DNA of 50,314 nucleotides from Parcubacteria group bacterium GW2011_GWA2_43_13 (GCA_000999025.1 LCFM01000006.1:1-50314); one strand, 5' to 3'. Counted from the stretch's first letter, positions 34,126-42,455 are shown. Numbers and translations: made by a program. The notes: generated by a model from the sequence alone, not told the origin.

Positions 34126-34800
34126 TTATTTCCCCTCCTCACCCGTATCTTCTGCGTCAGCTGGCTTTTCCTCTGCGCCTTCAATGTGAGCAATCGCCTC
34201 TTGTTCACTCACAGGCGCGGCAAGTTCTGCCTCCAGCTCTGCTTCTGAACGCGGTTCTTCAACAAACACAATAGTAGCATCCATATCATTTTGAACCTCA
34301 AGTCCTTGAGGCAACACAATATCTTTCACATGAATTACATCATCAAATGTTTTAAGAACAGAGATATCAACGTCAATCGCGTGCACCAAATCGCCTGGCA
34401 AACACTCAACCTCAAGCTCATCCATATTTTTAACTAATGTGCCACTCAATTGTTCAACAGCAGGCGATTCGCCGATAAACTCCAATGGGATATGGGTTGT
34501 AATCTTTTCTTTCATATTGACTTGATAAAAATCAATATGAACAACGTCATCGCGCACCGGATGATACTGCACATCATGAATCAGCACCTTTACAGGATCC
34601 TTGTCGCCAATACTTAAATCAACCAACGTGCTTTCGCCTGCTTGGCGCAGTGTTTTTTGAAAAGCAATGGCATTCACGGCAACGTGTGTCGGTTCTATTT
34701 TATTACCATACACAACAGCAGGAATAGCGCCACCCTTACGCAACACAGCAAGATTCTCGTCTTTGGCTCTATCAACGCCTTTTAATGTTTGAACCTCCAT
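34126..34800 (-). CDS. rplY: ribosomal protein L25 (general stress protein Ctc type)
   Basis: 224 residues. The L25 5S-rRNA-binding domain is at the N-terminus (GGAIPAVVYGN, VLIHDVQYHPVRDDVVHIDFYQV). It is followed by the TL5/Ctc C-terminal domain (VECLPGDLVHAIDVDISVLKTFDDVIHVKDI) and an acidic tail. It binds 5S rRNA. It is monocistronic between its promoter and terminator. Confidence 0.95.
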   Translation of the reverse strand: MEVQTLKGVDRAKDENLAVLRKGGAIPAVVYGNKIEPTHVAVNAIAFQKTLRQAGESTLVDLSIGDKDPVKVLIHDVQYHPVRDDVVHIDFYQVNMKEKITTHIPLEFIGESPAVEQLSGTLVKNMDELEVECLPGDLVHAIDVDISVLKTFDDVIHVKDIVLPQGLEVQNDMDATIVFVEEPRSEAELEAELAAPVSEQEAIAHIEGAEEKPADAEDTGEEGK

Positions 34801-34824
34801 AAAAAATCATTTTAATACGGGAGA

Positions 34825-34853
34825 ATAATACTAAAATAAAAAAAAAGAGTCAA
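34825..34853 (-). promoter_or_regulatory. rplY promoter
   Basis: On the minus strand TTGACT (34853-34848) and TATTAT (34830-34825) are 17 bases apart, about 25 bases before the start codon. Confidence 0.7.
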
Positions 34854-34880
34854 GCTCGCGAGTCGCGATGCGCGTTTCGC

Positions 34881-34910
34881 TGTAGAGACGGGGTTAACCC
34901 CGTCTCTACA
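34881..34910. repeat. family 1 palindrome, minimal 30-bp copy (intergenic)
   Basis: A perfect 30-base palindrome whose left half is TGTAGAGACGGGGTT. The copies inside thrS (44211) and miaA (46105) differ from it at only two or so positions. Confidence 0.9.
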
Positions 34911-34935
34911 CATTAAAAAAGCAAAAAATCATGCA

Positions 34936-35277
34936 TTACTCCCCCTCAATCAAAGCAACGACAGCATTTTTATGCTGTAACTCGCGGTGAAGATCAAGAA
35001 TATCATCGCTCGATATGGCAGGAGCATACTGAAACCGCCTGATATCACGCTCTGTCAAATCCGTAACCAAGCCGATTGAGCTAATGCCCATCAACCCCAT
35101 TACCACAAGCGCAATAATAGATGCCCCACACTGATCACATTCAACATAAATCAAATTGGCATCATCTTTTTGTTCTAAAATTGATGCCTGATTCGGCTGA
35201 TATTGGGCATTGCATAACGGACAAAACGCAACCAACCGAAAATTTTCCAATGATTGTGAATACGATGACTGGCTCAT
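34936..35277 (-). CDS. small double-CxxC zinc-ribbon protein
   Basis: 113 residues from ATG 35277; an in-frame TTG five codons upstream lies within the promoter. CPLC near residue 18 and CDQC near residue 48 form a likely zinc ribbon. A hydrophobic stretch (IIALVVMGLMGISSIGLV) and an acidic helical tail follow. No family was recognised. The -10 box ends seven bases before the ATG, so the mRNA is probably leaderless. Confidence 0.75.
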   Translation of the reverse strand: MSQSSYSQSLENFRLVAFCPLCNAQYQPNQASILEQKDDANLIYVECDQCGASIIALVVMGLMGISSIGLVTDLTERDIRRFQYAPAISSDDILDLHRELQHKNAVVALIEGE

Positions 35278-35283
35278 ACTATT

Positions 35284-35312
35284 ACTATACAATTATTATG
35301 ATAATGAGTCAA
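35284..35312 (-). promoter_or_regulatory. promoter giving a leaderless mRNA for the zinc-ribbon gene
   Basis: On the minus strand TTGACT (35312-35307) and TATAGT (35289-35284) are 17 bases apart. The ATG begins at 35277, where transcription should start. Confidence 0.7.
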
Positions 35313-35328
35313 TAAATCGTTAAAGATA

Positions 35329-35453
35329 GTAGAGACGCCCCCTGCCTGCCCGCCTTTGGCGGGGGGCGTCTCCGTAAGACGTAACGTAACCCGAGCTGTT
35401 TGAGACGCGCCCCTCAAAAGGCGGACAAAGTAGAGGCACGTCTCTACAACGAC
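35329..35453. repeat. family 1 palindromic elements, composite
   Basis: A first unit runs from TAGAGACGCCCCC to GGGGGCGTCTC (35330-35372). A second, degenerate one runs from GAGACGCGCCCCT to GCACGTCTCTACA (about 35401-35453). No gene is seen here. Confidence 0.7.
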
Positions 35454-35491
35454 ATACAAACGACGCCCTTCAAACTTATCCACACGAACTA

Positions 35492-35520
35492 TTGACACAT
35501 GTTTTAATGAGAAGTATGGT
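35492..35520 (+). promoter_or_regulatory. promoter of the mini-ORF/RNA locus at 35527
   Basis: A perfect TTGACA (35492-35497) and TATGGT (35515-35520) are 17 bases apart. Confidence 0.75.
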
Positions 35521-35614
35521 AAAAGTGCGTTCATTAGCAACATCCGTTGCGTGATGTACGCAGTGTCGTTGAACCAACTGCGACGAAGCGCAATACTGGG
35601 AAGGAACCCCAGGC

Positions 35615-35695
35615 ATGAATGTGCGCATGGCAATGGTTTTCTCGACCACGTTCGTAGCGAAGAAGGGCACGGCAAACGCCAAGATGGCGAGCTGA
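35615..35695 (+). CDS. mini-ORF encoding a 26-residue peptide
   Basis: AAGGAA at 35601-35606 lies eight bases before ATG 35615, in the loop of a hairpin. The peptide opens MNVRMAMVFSTTFVAKKG: a short hydrophobic part and then a basic one. Its role is unknown. It may be a leader peptide whose translation remodels the RNA downstream, or chance. Confidence 0.3.
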   Translation: MNVRMAMVFSTTFVAKKGTANAKMAS

Positions 35696-35750
35696 CGACG
35701 CGTCCGCGAGGGACACGAATCACCCCGCAGAATACAGAAGGAGGGTGCCA

Positions 35751-35843
35751 ATGGCACACATGAGGCCTCGCTCACAGCGCTGGCTCCATAGCGCCAGCCG
35801 CGATCGCCTCCTCGGTCCGAACTACGGGCCGGGACGATTCTGA
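35751..35843 (+). CDS. mini-ORF encoding a 30-residue arginine-rich peptide
   Basis: GAAGGAGGG lies about four to eight bases before ATG 35751, a strong ribosome site. The peptide begins MAHMRPRSQRWLHSASRDRL and ends NYGPGRF, with six arginines, so it would bind nucleic acid well if made. It immediately precedes the three-way junction. No homologue is known to me. Confidence 0.35.
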   Translation: MAHMRPRSQRWLHSASRDRLLGPNYGPGRF

Positions 35844-35965
35844 ACGTTCTTTTCTACTCTCTATGGTGGTTCGCGCCACATTACGGCGACCACTCATTGA
35901 CGCGATGTCAACGAGTAGAGAGTGCGTTCTTTCCTTTCTCTATTTCTGGACAACTTTCTCGCGGG

Positions 35966-36011
35966 GCGGGTTTAGTGCACATACGTGTCGCGCTTAACCC
36001 GTCTTTTTTTT
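35966..36011 (+). terminator. terminator of the 35527 locus
   Basis: CGGGTTTAG (35967-35975) pairs with CTTAACCCG (35993-36001) with one mismatch and is followed by an eight-base T-run. Confidence 0.75.
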
Positions 36012-36014
36012 ATC

Positions 36015-36042
36015 TTGACATACTTTTTAAAACAGCTACCAT
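36015..36042 (+). promoter_or_regulatory. second promoter in the gene-poor stretch
   Basis: TTGACA (36015-36020) and TACCAT (36037-36042) are 16 bases apart, directly after the preceding terminator. The predicted transcript begins with a nine-base-pair stem, GTACGCCTC (36047-36055) with GAGGCGTAC (36095-36103), and then CCCCTC/GAGGGG. Confidence 0.45.
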
Positions 36043-36155
36043 TACTGTACGCCTCATCCCACGATGACCGAACCACCAAGTAAATTTTTGCTCAGAGGCG
36101 TACCTTTCCCCTCCCCCGCTTTGAGGGGTACCCAAATAGGTTGCGCAAAAATACC

Positions 36156-36184
36156 TTGTCAAACTGCGATAGGGTCTATATCGT
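36156..36184 (+). promoter_or_regulatory. third promoter in the gene-poor stretch
   Basis: TTGTCA (36156-36161) and TATCGT (36179-36184) are 17 bases apart. The next strong signal is a terminator about 20 bases on, so the product would be a very short RNA of about 55 nt. Confidence 0.4.
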
Positions 36185-36201
36185 GAACCACCCGTCGCAG
36201 A

Positions 36202-36243
36202 CCCCCATGAAACACCTGTCGTGTTTCTGGGGGCTCTTTTTTT
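36202..36243 (+). terminator. strong plus-strand terminator
   Basis: CCCCCA-GAAACAC (36202-36215, one bulged T) pairs with GTGTTTC-TGGGGG (36221-36233). It is followed by CTCTTTTTTT. Confidence 0.85.
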
Positions 36244-36252
36244 CTGGAGAAC

Positions 36253-36325
36253 AAAGACGTGGCAACGCCACGTCTCTACAACGACACATGTACAAAGACA
36301 CATGGAAATGCGTCTCTACACGCAA
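36253..36325. repeat. family 1 palindromic elements upstream of the rodA 3' end
   Basis: AGACGTGGC-AAC-GCCACGTCT followed by CTACA (about 36253-36281), and a partial copy ending ATGCGTCTCTACA near 36320. They fill the gap between the terminator and the rodA stop. Confidence 0.7.
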
Positions 36326-36326
36326 T

Positions 36327-37448
36327 CTACCCCCGCTCAACTGTTCCAATATTATGCCTGTGTGTTGCCACTGACTGCGCAATGCCAAGCGCAATCAACA
36401 GCGCAAGCAAAGAACTTCTGCCATAGCTCACTAATGGCAAAGGCAAACCAGTTACTGGCGCAATGCCGATATTCATACCGATATTGATAAACATGTGCAA
36501 TGCAATCACTAATACCACGCCCAAACAAAACAGCCCTCCAAACGGATCAGTCGCGCGCAATGCAATCACAATTAACCTGTACATTAAAAATCCCAAAAAT
36601 CCAATCACTAACACCACGCCCACAAATCCGAGTTGTTCCGCGATCACGGCAAAAATAAAATCTGTTTCTCGTTCAGGCAAAAATTTCAACTGACTCTGCG
36701 TCCCCTGCCCCAACCCTCTGCCAAATATCTGGCCTGATCCCACGGCAATCACTGATTGGGTAACATGGTATCCACTTCTCAACGGATCGCGCGACGGATC
36801 AATAAATGTCAAAATTCTGTCTTTTTGAAAATCTTTAAACAAAAAAAACCACGAAATAACTGCCATTAAAATCATAACGCCACACATGCCAAGTAAAAGC
36901 CCTTTGCGCGTTTTAATAAAAAACAAATACCCGAGAGCGCATGCCATCAGCACAAACGCTGATCCAAAATCCGGCTGTGCCAACACGAGCCCGACCGGAA
37001 AAATAACAAAAAAAATAAAAAATAACAGCCGATGCGTTTCTATAAGATGATACGAAGAATCAGCTAAAAATTTTGAAAGAAAAATAATAAATGTAATCTT
37101 GACAAACTCAACCGGCTGAAACGATAATGGGCCCAATTCAATCCATCCTGTTGTTCCGCGCAATGTCGCTCCCCACACCAACACAGCTCCTAACAGCACA
37201 ATCCCCATGACATACCACACCCAAGCGGTATCCTTAAAAATACGGAAATCCAAAAATCCGACAGCAACCATCAGTACAACTCCTATCCCTGCCAACAATA
37301 GTTGTTTTTGAAATCGCTCCGTGGCAATAGCATCATGAGATAGCGTTAAACTAAACAACGTAGCAAGCCCAAACACAAGCAATAATAAGGTAACTATCAT
37401 GAGCGGCCAATCAAGGCCTTTGATCATTCGTGAAAATGAGAGAACCAT
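36327..37448 (-). CDS. rodA: RodA/FtsW-family SEDS peptidoglycan polymerase
   Basis: 373 residues from ATG 37448; a TTG-started extension of 13 codons is less likely. About ten transmembrane helices carry SEDS motifs: GWIELGPLSFQPVEFVKI, QPDFGSAFVL, and NIGMNIGIAPVTGLPLPLVSYGRSSLLA. It polymerises lipid II into glycan strands with a class B penicillin-binding protein. It resembles RodA more than FtsW in the loop IDPSRDPLRSGYHVTQS. No penicillin-binding protein or mreB gene is in the window. The upstream gene on the same strand is an unknown membrane protein. Confidence 0.93.
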   Translation of the reverse strand: MVLSFSRMIKGLDWPLMIVTLLLLVFGLATLFSLTLSHDAIATERFQKQLLLAGIGVVLMVAVGFLDFRIFKDTAWVWYVMGIVLLGAVLVWGATLRGTTGWIELGPLSFQPVEFVKITFIIFLSKFLADSSYHLIETHRLLFFIFFVIFPVGLVLAQPDFGSAFVLMACALGYLFFIKTRKGLLLGMCGVMILMAVISWFFLFKDFQKDRILTFIDPSRDPLRSGYHVTQSVIAVGSGQIFGRGLGQGTQSQLKFLPERETDFIFAVIAEQLGFVGVVLVIGFLGFLMYRLIVIALRATDPFGGLFCLGVVLVIALHMFINIGMNIGIAPVTGLPLPLVSYGRSSLLALLIALGIAQSVATHRHNIGTVERG

Positions 37449-37497
37449 AACCCTCACATAGTAGCAGGCAGTAGAGATGATATGCAAGAAATGGAAA

Positions 37498-38367
37498 TTA
37501 AAACTCTGTCCGTGATGGGCTTTCCGTTTTCATCACAATATCTTCATCCAATACATCAACATAGACAGCCGCTTCCAAAAGAGCAGAAGACGACAACGCA
37601 GGACCGCGCCAGGCAAATGCCTCTGTTCTCTGCTCAAGCGCTTTAAGCGCCTCAATAGAAATATCAGTAAATCCGGTAACTTTATTATTCTCAAATGCAA
37701 TAACCGCAAGCCGCGCGTGCCAATATCCCTCAACAGAGGTGTTTTGAATAACAGCACGCACCCCGGGTAGCGCAACCCCTGTTTCAGGAATATATCCAAT
37801 CTCCTCAACAGTAATATCTGAAAGCTTTGTAATAGTTTGTTTTTGCTCAACTTTCAAGCGCTCCCATTCTGCGGAAACAGTAAGCTCGCCTGCGTCAATC
37901 TGACTCACAGATGAAAGAGCACCTACTCCAAACCACTGCTTTTGCCCGGGATACATGCGGATAAAAGATATGCCACGCGCATTAGGAGCCGAAGCAAGAG
38001 AAAAGGAAACAACTGCAGAATAATCACTATTCTGATTTGTCGCAGACCATACCACCTGATTGCCTGCGTCGCTTTTTATAAACATCATGTCATCAACTAT
38101 GATATCAGCAAGCGGATGCGCCACGCGCCATTGTTCATACGGGAGCCCGGCGCGAACAAGCTGACTAACCACTGCCCTATTGGCAAACACATACCGCATC
38201 CATGTAAATACCGCAAAACCAATCAGCGCGCAACTGATACCCACAATCACAACTTTCAGCCACAACTTGACCCTGCCTTCATGATCAAGCCACCACATAC
38301 TCAACCGCAATCCTTGGTCATCAAGCGGATGAAACTGTTGAGGCAATGGCGATTGCTGTACGCTCAT
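37498..38367 (-). CDS. single-pass membrane protein of unknown function
   Basis: 289 residues. A cytoplasmic N-terminus of about 36 residues (MSVQQSPLPQQFHPLDDQG...) is followed by one transmembrane helix (VVIVGISCALIGFAVFTWM) and a beta-rich external domain. That domain has repeated strand-turn units (YSAVVSFSLASAP, GYWHARLAVIAFENNKVTGF), like FxLYD-type or immunoglobulin-like folds. No family is claimed. It precedes rodA by about 50 bases on the same strand and may be cotranscribed. Confidence 0.75.
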   Translation of the reverse strand: MSVQQSPLPQQFHPLDDQGLRLSMWWLDHEGRVKLWLKVVIVGISCALIGFAVFTWMRYVFANRAVVSQLVRAGLPYEQWRVAHPLADIIVDDMMFIKSDAGNQVVWSATNQNSDYSAVVSFSLASAPNARGISFIRMYPGQKQWFGVGALSSVSQIDAGELTVSAEWERLKVEQKQTITKLSDITVEEIGYIPETGVALPGVRAVIQNTSVEGYWHARLAVIAFENNKVTGFTDISIEALKALEQRTEAFAWRGPALSSSALLEAAVYVDVLDEDIVMKTESPSRTEF

Positions 38368-38388
38368 AGATATTCATATCATATCACA

Positions 38389-38418
38389 TTGCACATATAC
38401 TTACTATTGAGGTATACT
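38389..38418 (+). promoter_or_regulatory. promoter of the 38526 gene
   Basis: TTGCAC (38389-38394) and TATACT (38413-38418) are 18 bases apart. The leader down to 38525 contains AT-rich imperfect direct and inverted repeats (TTTACTTTTTGCATT twice). Confidence 0.55.
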
Positions 38419-38525
38419 ACATACAGTAAAGAGCAAAAATTAAAAAGCAAAATGACACATCAAAATTCAAAATTTTACTTTTTGCATTGTCGTTTTACTT
38501 TTTGCATTTTAACCTTGCCTTTTAT

Positions 38526-38834
38526 ATGATAGAAACATCAAAAGACCTGTTAAATATTGTTTTATCTATTTCCATTGTCTGGATTACGGTTTTTTTATGC
38601 TGGGCGTTATACTACATCATCCGCACACTTCATGATCTACGGTCTGTGTCTAAAAATCTGCGACACACGTCAACTATTTTTATTGATTTTTTAGATGAAC
38701 TCAAAGATAAACTCATTATTGCCGCAACATCTACAAAAGCGATTTCTACTGCGGTAGAGCAATTAGTGTGCCATGTTACACAAGTATTTGGCACGAAAAA
38801 AACACAACGAAGGCAAAAAACAAAAGACAAATAA
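38526..38834 (+). CDS. small single-pass membrane protein
   Basis: 102 residues from ATG 38526. One N-terminal transmembrane helix (IVLSISIVWITVFLCWALYYII) is followed by an amphipathic helix (LHDLRSVSKNLRHTSTIFIDFLDELKDKL). This is a layout seen in small DUF948-like CPR proteins. The last 14 residues (TKKTQRRQKTKDK) and the stop codon come from a low-complexity repeat. It lies just upstream of dnaE on the same strand. Confidence 0.7.
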   Translation: MIETSKDLLNIVLSISIVWITVFLCWALYYIIRTLHDLRSVSKNLRHTSTIFIDFLDELKDKLIIAATSTKAISTAVEQLVCHVTQVFGTKKTQRRQKTKDK

Positions 38835-38896
38835 CAAACAACAAAAAACAAGAAACAAACAACAGGCACCACATGTTTTTTGTTTCTTGTTTTTTG
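38820..38896. repeat. family 5 low-complexity inverted repeat before dnaE
   Basis: AAAAAACAAGAAACA (about 38842-38858) is complementary to TGTTTCTTGTTTTTT (38881-38895). The left arm contains ACAAAAGACAAATAACAAA, also found in prmC, and the right arm is shared with the rpsB 3' end. Confidence 0.7.
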
Positions 38897-38906
38897 TCTC
38901 CAACAT

Positions 38907-41900
38907 ATGAGTTTTGTGCACTTGCACACCCACAGCAACTACAGTTTACTCGATGGGCTGGGGAAAATCAGCGATCTTATCAAACAGGCGCAGGGCTATG
39001 ACATGCCCGCTTTGGCATTAACTGACCATGGCGTGCTCTATGGGGCGATTGAATTTTATGAAAAAGCAAAAGAAGCAGGCATCAAACCGATTATCGGAGT
39101 TGAAACATATATCGTCAATAACCGATTCAACAAACAAACAACACATGACAGAGCCAATCACCACCTTATTCTGCTTGCTAAAAATTACACCGGCTATAAA
39201 AACCTGATGAAACTCATCACCCGCGCTCACCTTGATGGATTTTATTACAAACCGCGCATTGACCACGACATCCTTGCGCAACACAGCGAAGGGCTGATTG
39301 CCATGTCCGCGTGCTTAAAAGGCGAAATCCCATCAGCCATTTTAAGCGAAGATGAAAAAAAAACCCGCGAAAAAATAGAATGGTATCAGCGCACATTTGG
39401 AGATGAAAATTTTTACCTTGAACTTCAGCATCATCCGCATATTCCCGAAGTCGCGCTGGTGAATAAAGAAATCATCCGCCTTGCTCGCGAATACAGCATC
39501 CCGCTTGTCGCAACGAACGACGTCCACTATGTCAAACACGAAGATGCCGAAGCGCATGACATTCTGATTTGTCTGCAAACAAAAAAGAAAGTGTCAGATA
39601 CCGAGAGAATGCACTATCTCCCTGAAACATTCGAAATGACATCGCCGGAGCAAATGAAAGAATTTTTTTCTGAAACGCCCGAGGCGCTTTCAAATACTGT
39701 TGCAATCGCGGAAAAATGCGATCTTGCTATCCCAATGGGAACTTCAATTCTTCCAAAATTCACTGTTCCTGAAGGATTCACGGATCAGGGCTATGTGCGG
39801 GAATTGTGCTACCGCGGAATAAAAAAACGATTCGGATACGATATCACCGAAGTACATGCAGATACCCCTGCTCAAGCCATTCAAACTCAACACAAAGAAC
39901 GTCTGGAATATGAGCTTTCTGTGATCGAAAAAACAGGATATGCTTCATACTTTCTCATTGTGCAGGATTTTATCAATTGGGCAAAAGAGCACGGCATTGT
40001 GGTTGGTCCGGGCAGAGGAAGCGCGGCCGGATCATTTGCTTCGTATCTCTTAGGCATTACCAATATTGATCCGATTCAATACGATCTTTTATTTGAACGA
40101 TTTTTAAACCCGGAACGCATCAGTATGCCTGATATTGATGTTGATTTTGCAGACACGCGCAGAAATGAAGTCCTTGAATATGTCAAACAAACATATGGAG
40201 AAAATCGGGTATGCCAAATTATTACATTCGGCACCATGGCGGCGAGAGCCGCGGTCCGCGATGTGGGCAGAGTTCTTGATTTCCCGTACGCGTATTGCGA
40301 TGAGGTGGCAAAAATGATCCCCCAAGGCGCGGGTATGACAATAGAAAAAGCGCTTGAAGTGAATCCTGAACTAAAAACAAAATATACCACTGACCCTGAC
40401 TGCAAACGGCTGATTGAAAATGGTAAAAAATTAGAAGGCGTCGCGCGCCATTCATCGGTTCACGCGTGCGGAGTCGTTATCAGCAGAGACCCGCTTGACG
40501 AATATGTCCCGCTTCAATACGCGTCTCCGTCTGACCCCACCATTGTGAGCCAGTACAGCATGGTGCCGATTGAAAAAATCGGTTTATTGAAAATGGACTT
40601 TTTAGGATTAAAAAATCTCACAATTATTGAAACCGCATTAAAAATCATCAAAAAAACCCGACAGGAAATTATTGATATTGACGCGATCCCGCTTGATAGC
40701 CCTCCGGTGTATGAACTTTTTAAGCGAGGAGAAACGATTGGCGTATTCCAATTTGAAAGTTCGGGCATGCAACGGTATGTACGCGAACTTGAACCAACAT
40801 ATTTAGAAGATCTTGTCGCTATGGTCGCGCTCTATCGGCCAGGCCCAATGGAACTGATCCCTGACTACATTGCAGGGAAAAAAGGGTTGAAAGAAATCAC
40901 CTATCATCACCCTATACTCAAACCGATTTTAGAAAAAACATTCGGCATCGCGATCTATCAAGAACAAGTATTACAAATGGCACGGGATCTCGCCGGTTTT
41001 ACCATGGGAGGCGCTGACATGCTCCGAAAAGCGATTGGAAAAAAGAAAAAAGAATTATTAGAAGAACAGCGTGAAAAATTCATTGAAGGGTGTATACAAA
41101 CAAACGGTCTCGCGCGCGATCTCGCAGAAACAATTTTTTCATTTGTGGAACCATTCGCTCGTTACGGATTCAACCGGTCGCATGCCGTGTGCTATGCCAT
41201 GATCGCGTATCAAACCGCGTACTTAAAAGCGCACTACACTCCTGAATTTTTAGCCGCCCTCCTGACCTCTGACCGCCATGATACTGAACGTGTTGCTATT
41301 GAAATCGCGGAAGCGGAACGATTTGGCATCAGAGTGCTTGCGCCGGATATCAATGAAAGTTTTGCCCAATTTGCCGTCGCGCCAAACCCGGAACATCAGC
41401 AACAATCCCCTATTCGATTTGGACTCGGTGCCATTAAAAACGTTGGAGAGCATATTATTGATGTTATTATAGACGAACGCAAAAATAACGGCCCATACGC
41501 CGACCTTGCCGATTTTTTAACCCGTATCCAAGATAAGGACTTAAACAAAAAATCAATGGAATCGCTCATTAAAGTGGGCGTATTTGACCGATTTGCAAAC
41601 CGAGTCCTGTTACTTCACAACATCGAAACACTACTTCAATTTTCAAAAGCATTACAGCAAGAAAAAAATTCAGGCCAATTCAACTTATTTCAAAACAGCG
41701 ACGGCACCCGAGTCGCTCCTATGCTCCGACTCAATGAACACGTCCCTGAAATTTCCAATCGCGAACAATTAGCATGGGAAAAAGAACTGCTCGGATTATA
41801 CATTTCCTCTCATCCGCTCAAAGAATGGCACAGCGCTTTAGCGGAAAAAACTCATCCGCTGTCAGCATCGGGAACATGGAAAGATCGACAAGCTGTAACA

Positions 41901-42455
41901 ATCGGCGGCATGGTCAACAGCATCAAAAAAATTTTTACAAAATCAAATGAACCCATGTTGTTTGTAACTATAGAAGATCTTACCGCAAGTATTGAGGCCA
42001 TTGTATTTCCAAAAATTCTCGAAAAAACCAGCGATCTATGGCAGGCAGATGAACTCGTCCTTATTACAGGGCAGTGCTCTCTTAAAGACGGGGTACCAAA
42101 ACTCATTGTTGACAGCGTCGCTCGACTGTCTCATGATGAACTTGAAAAAAAGCCAAATGCCACCCGCATCGCAGAGGACACGCCTGCACAAGAACTCATG
42201 CACCCGGTTGTTTCCATTACACTACCGCATACGGTTTCACGAGACGCATTGGCTCAATTAAAAGCCGTTATTCTCGGCTATCCCGGCGATTGGCAGGTTC
42301 ATCTTATTTTTAATCACTCGATCTCTAAACGGATTAAAACACAGTATTGCGTCTCATATTCTCCCGAATTTGTCAAAGCAGTAAAATCACTAATTGATCA
42401 ATGCTCGATTCAACCAAAAATGATTCGCGAACCATCACATTCATTCCTTGAATAA
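38907..42455 (+). CDS. dnaE: DNA polymerase III alpha subunit
   Basis: 1182 residues, start at ATG 38907 (MSFVHLHTHSNYSLLDG). The N-terminal PHP domain has its metal-binding HLHTH and FYYKPRIDH. The polymerase core shows GPGRGSAAGS, MPDIDVDFAD (catalytic aspartates) and GFNRSHAVCYAMIAYQTAYLK. A helix-hairpin-helix region and an OB domain (VTIGGMVNSIKK) lie toward the C-terminus. It is the replicative polymerase of the DnaE type. The gene directly follows a repeat and precedes a surface-protein gene by 17 bases. Confidence 0.98.
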   Translation: MSFVHLHTHSNYSLLDGLGKISDLIKQAQGYDMPALALTDHGVLYGAIEFYEKAKEAGIKPIIGVETYIVNNRFNKQTTHDRANHHLILLAKNYTGYKNLMKLITRAHLDGFYYKPRIDHDILAQHSEGLIAMSACLKGEIPSAILSEDEKKTREKIEWYQRTFGDENFYLELQHHPHIPEVALVNKEIIRLAREYSIPLVATNDVHYVKHEDAEAHDILICLQTKKKVSDTERMHYLPETFEMTSPEQMKEFFSETPEALSNTVAIAEKCDLAIPMGTSILPKFTVPEGFTDQGYVRELCYRGIKKRFGYDITEVHADTPAQAIQTQHKERLEYELSVIEKTGYASYFLIVQDFINWAKEHGIVVGPGRGSAAGSFASYLLGITNIDPIQYDLLFERFLNPERISMPDIDVDFADTRRNEVLEYVKQTYGENRVCQIITFGTMAARAAVRDVGRVLDFPYAYCDEVAKMIPQGAGMTIEKALEVNPELKTKYTTDPDCKRLIENGKKLEGVARHSSVHACGVVISRDPLDEYVPLQYASPSDPTIVSQYSMVPIEKIGLLKMDFLGLKNLTIIETALKIIKKTRQEIIDIDAIPLDSPPVYELFKRGETIGVFQFESSGMQRYVRELEPTYLEDLVAMVALYRPGPMELIPDYIAGKKGLKEITYHHPILKPILEKTFGIAIYQEQVLQMARDLAGFTMGGADMLRKAIGKKKKELLEEQREKFIEGCIQTNGLARDLAETIFSFVEPFARYGFNRSHAVCYAMIAYQTAYLKAHYTPEFLAALLTSDRHDTERVAIEIAEAERFGIRVLAPDINESFAQFAVAPNPEHQQQSPIRFGLGAIKNVGEHIIDVIIDERKNNGPYADLADFLTRIQDKDLNKKSMESLIKVGVFDRFANRVLLLHNIETLLQFSKALQQEKNSGQFNLFQNSDGTRVAPMLRLNEHVPEISNREQLAWEKELLGLYISSHPLKEWHSALAEKTHPLSASGTWKDRQAVTIGGMVNSIKKIFTKSNEPMLFVTIEDLTASIEAIVFPKILEKTSDLWQADELVLITGQCSLKDGVPKLIVDSVARLSHDELEKKPNATRIAEDTPAQELMHPVVSITLPHTVSRDALAQLKAVILGYPGDWQVHLIFNHSISKRIKTQYCVSYSPEFVKAVKSLIDQCSIQPKMIREPSHSFLE

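Larger units (their letters stand above)
35527..36011 (+). ncRNA. structured RNA locus with two mini-ORFs (about 485 nt)
   Basis: A promoter and a terminator bound this unit. It has a 5' hairpin built around GCAAC-ATCC-GTTGC and a hairpin that shows a ribosome site in its loop (CTGGG-AAGGAAC-CCCAG). Two mini-ORFs follow, and then a three-way junction closed by ACTCTCTA (35856-35863) and TAGAGAGT (35916-35923). The junction encloses a GTGGT/ACCAC arm and TTGAC-GCGAT-GTCAA (35897-35911). The plan resembles the locus at 28722: promoter, 5' hairpin, ribosome site in a hairpin, mini-ORF, multibranch RNA, terminator. No known family was matched. Confidence 0.5.

Noticed and set aside
35527-36011. 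Possible tmRNA because of the codons GCA-AAC-GCC in the mini-ORF
   Set aside because: No tRNA-like 3' end, no T-loop and no typical tag ending were found.
36064-36186. A 40-codon plus-strand frame starting MTEPPSKF
   Set aside because: No ribosome site, and it runs through two hairpins and another promoter, so it is more likely chance.
36010-36303. A 97-codon minus-strand open frame
   Set aside because: It is antisense to promoters, hairpins and a family 1 repeat, and its composition is not protein-like.
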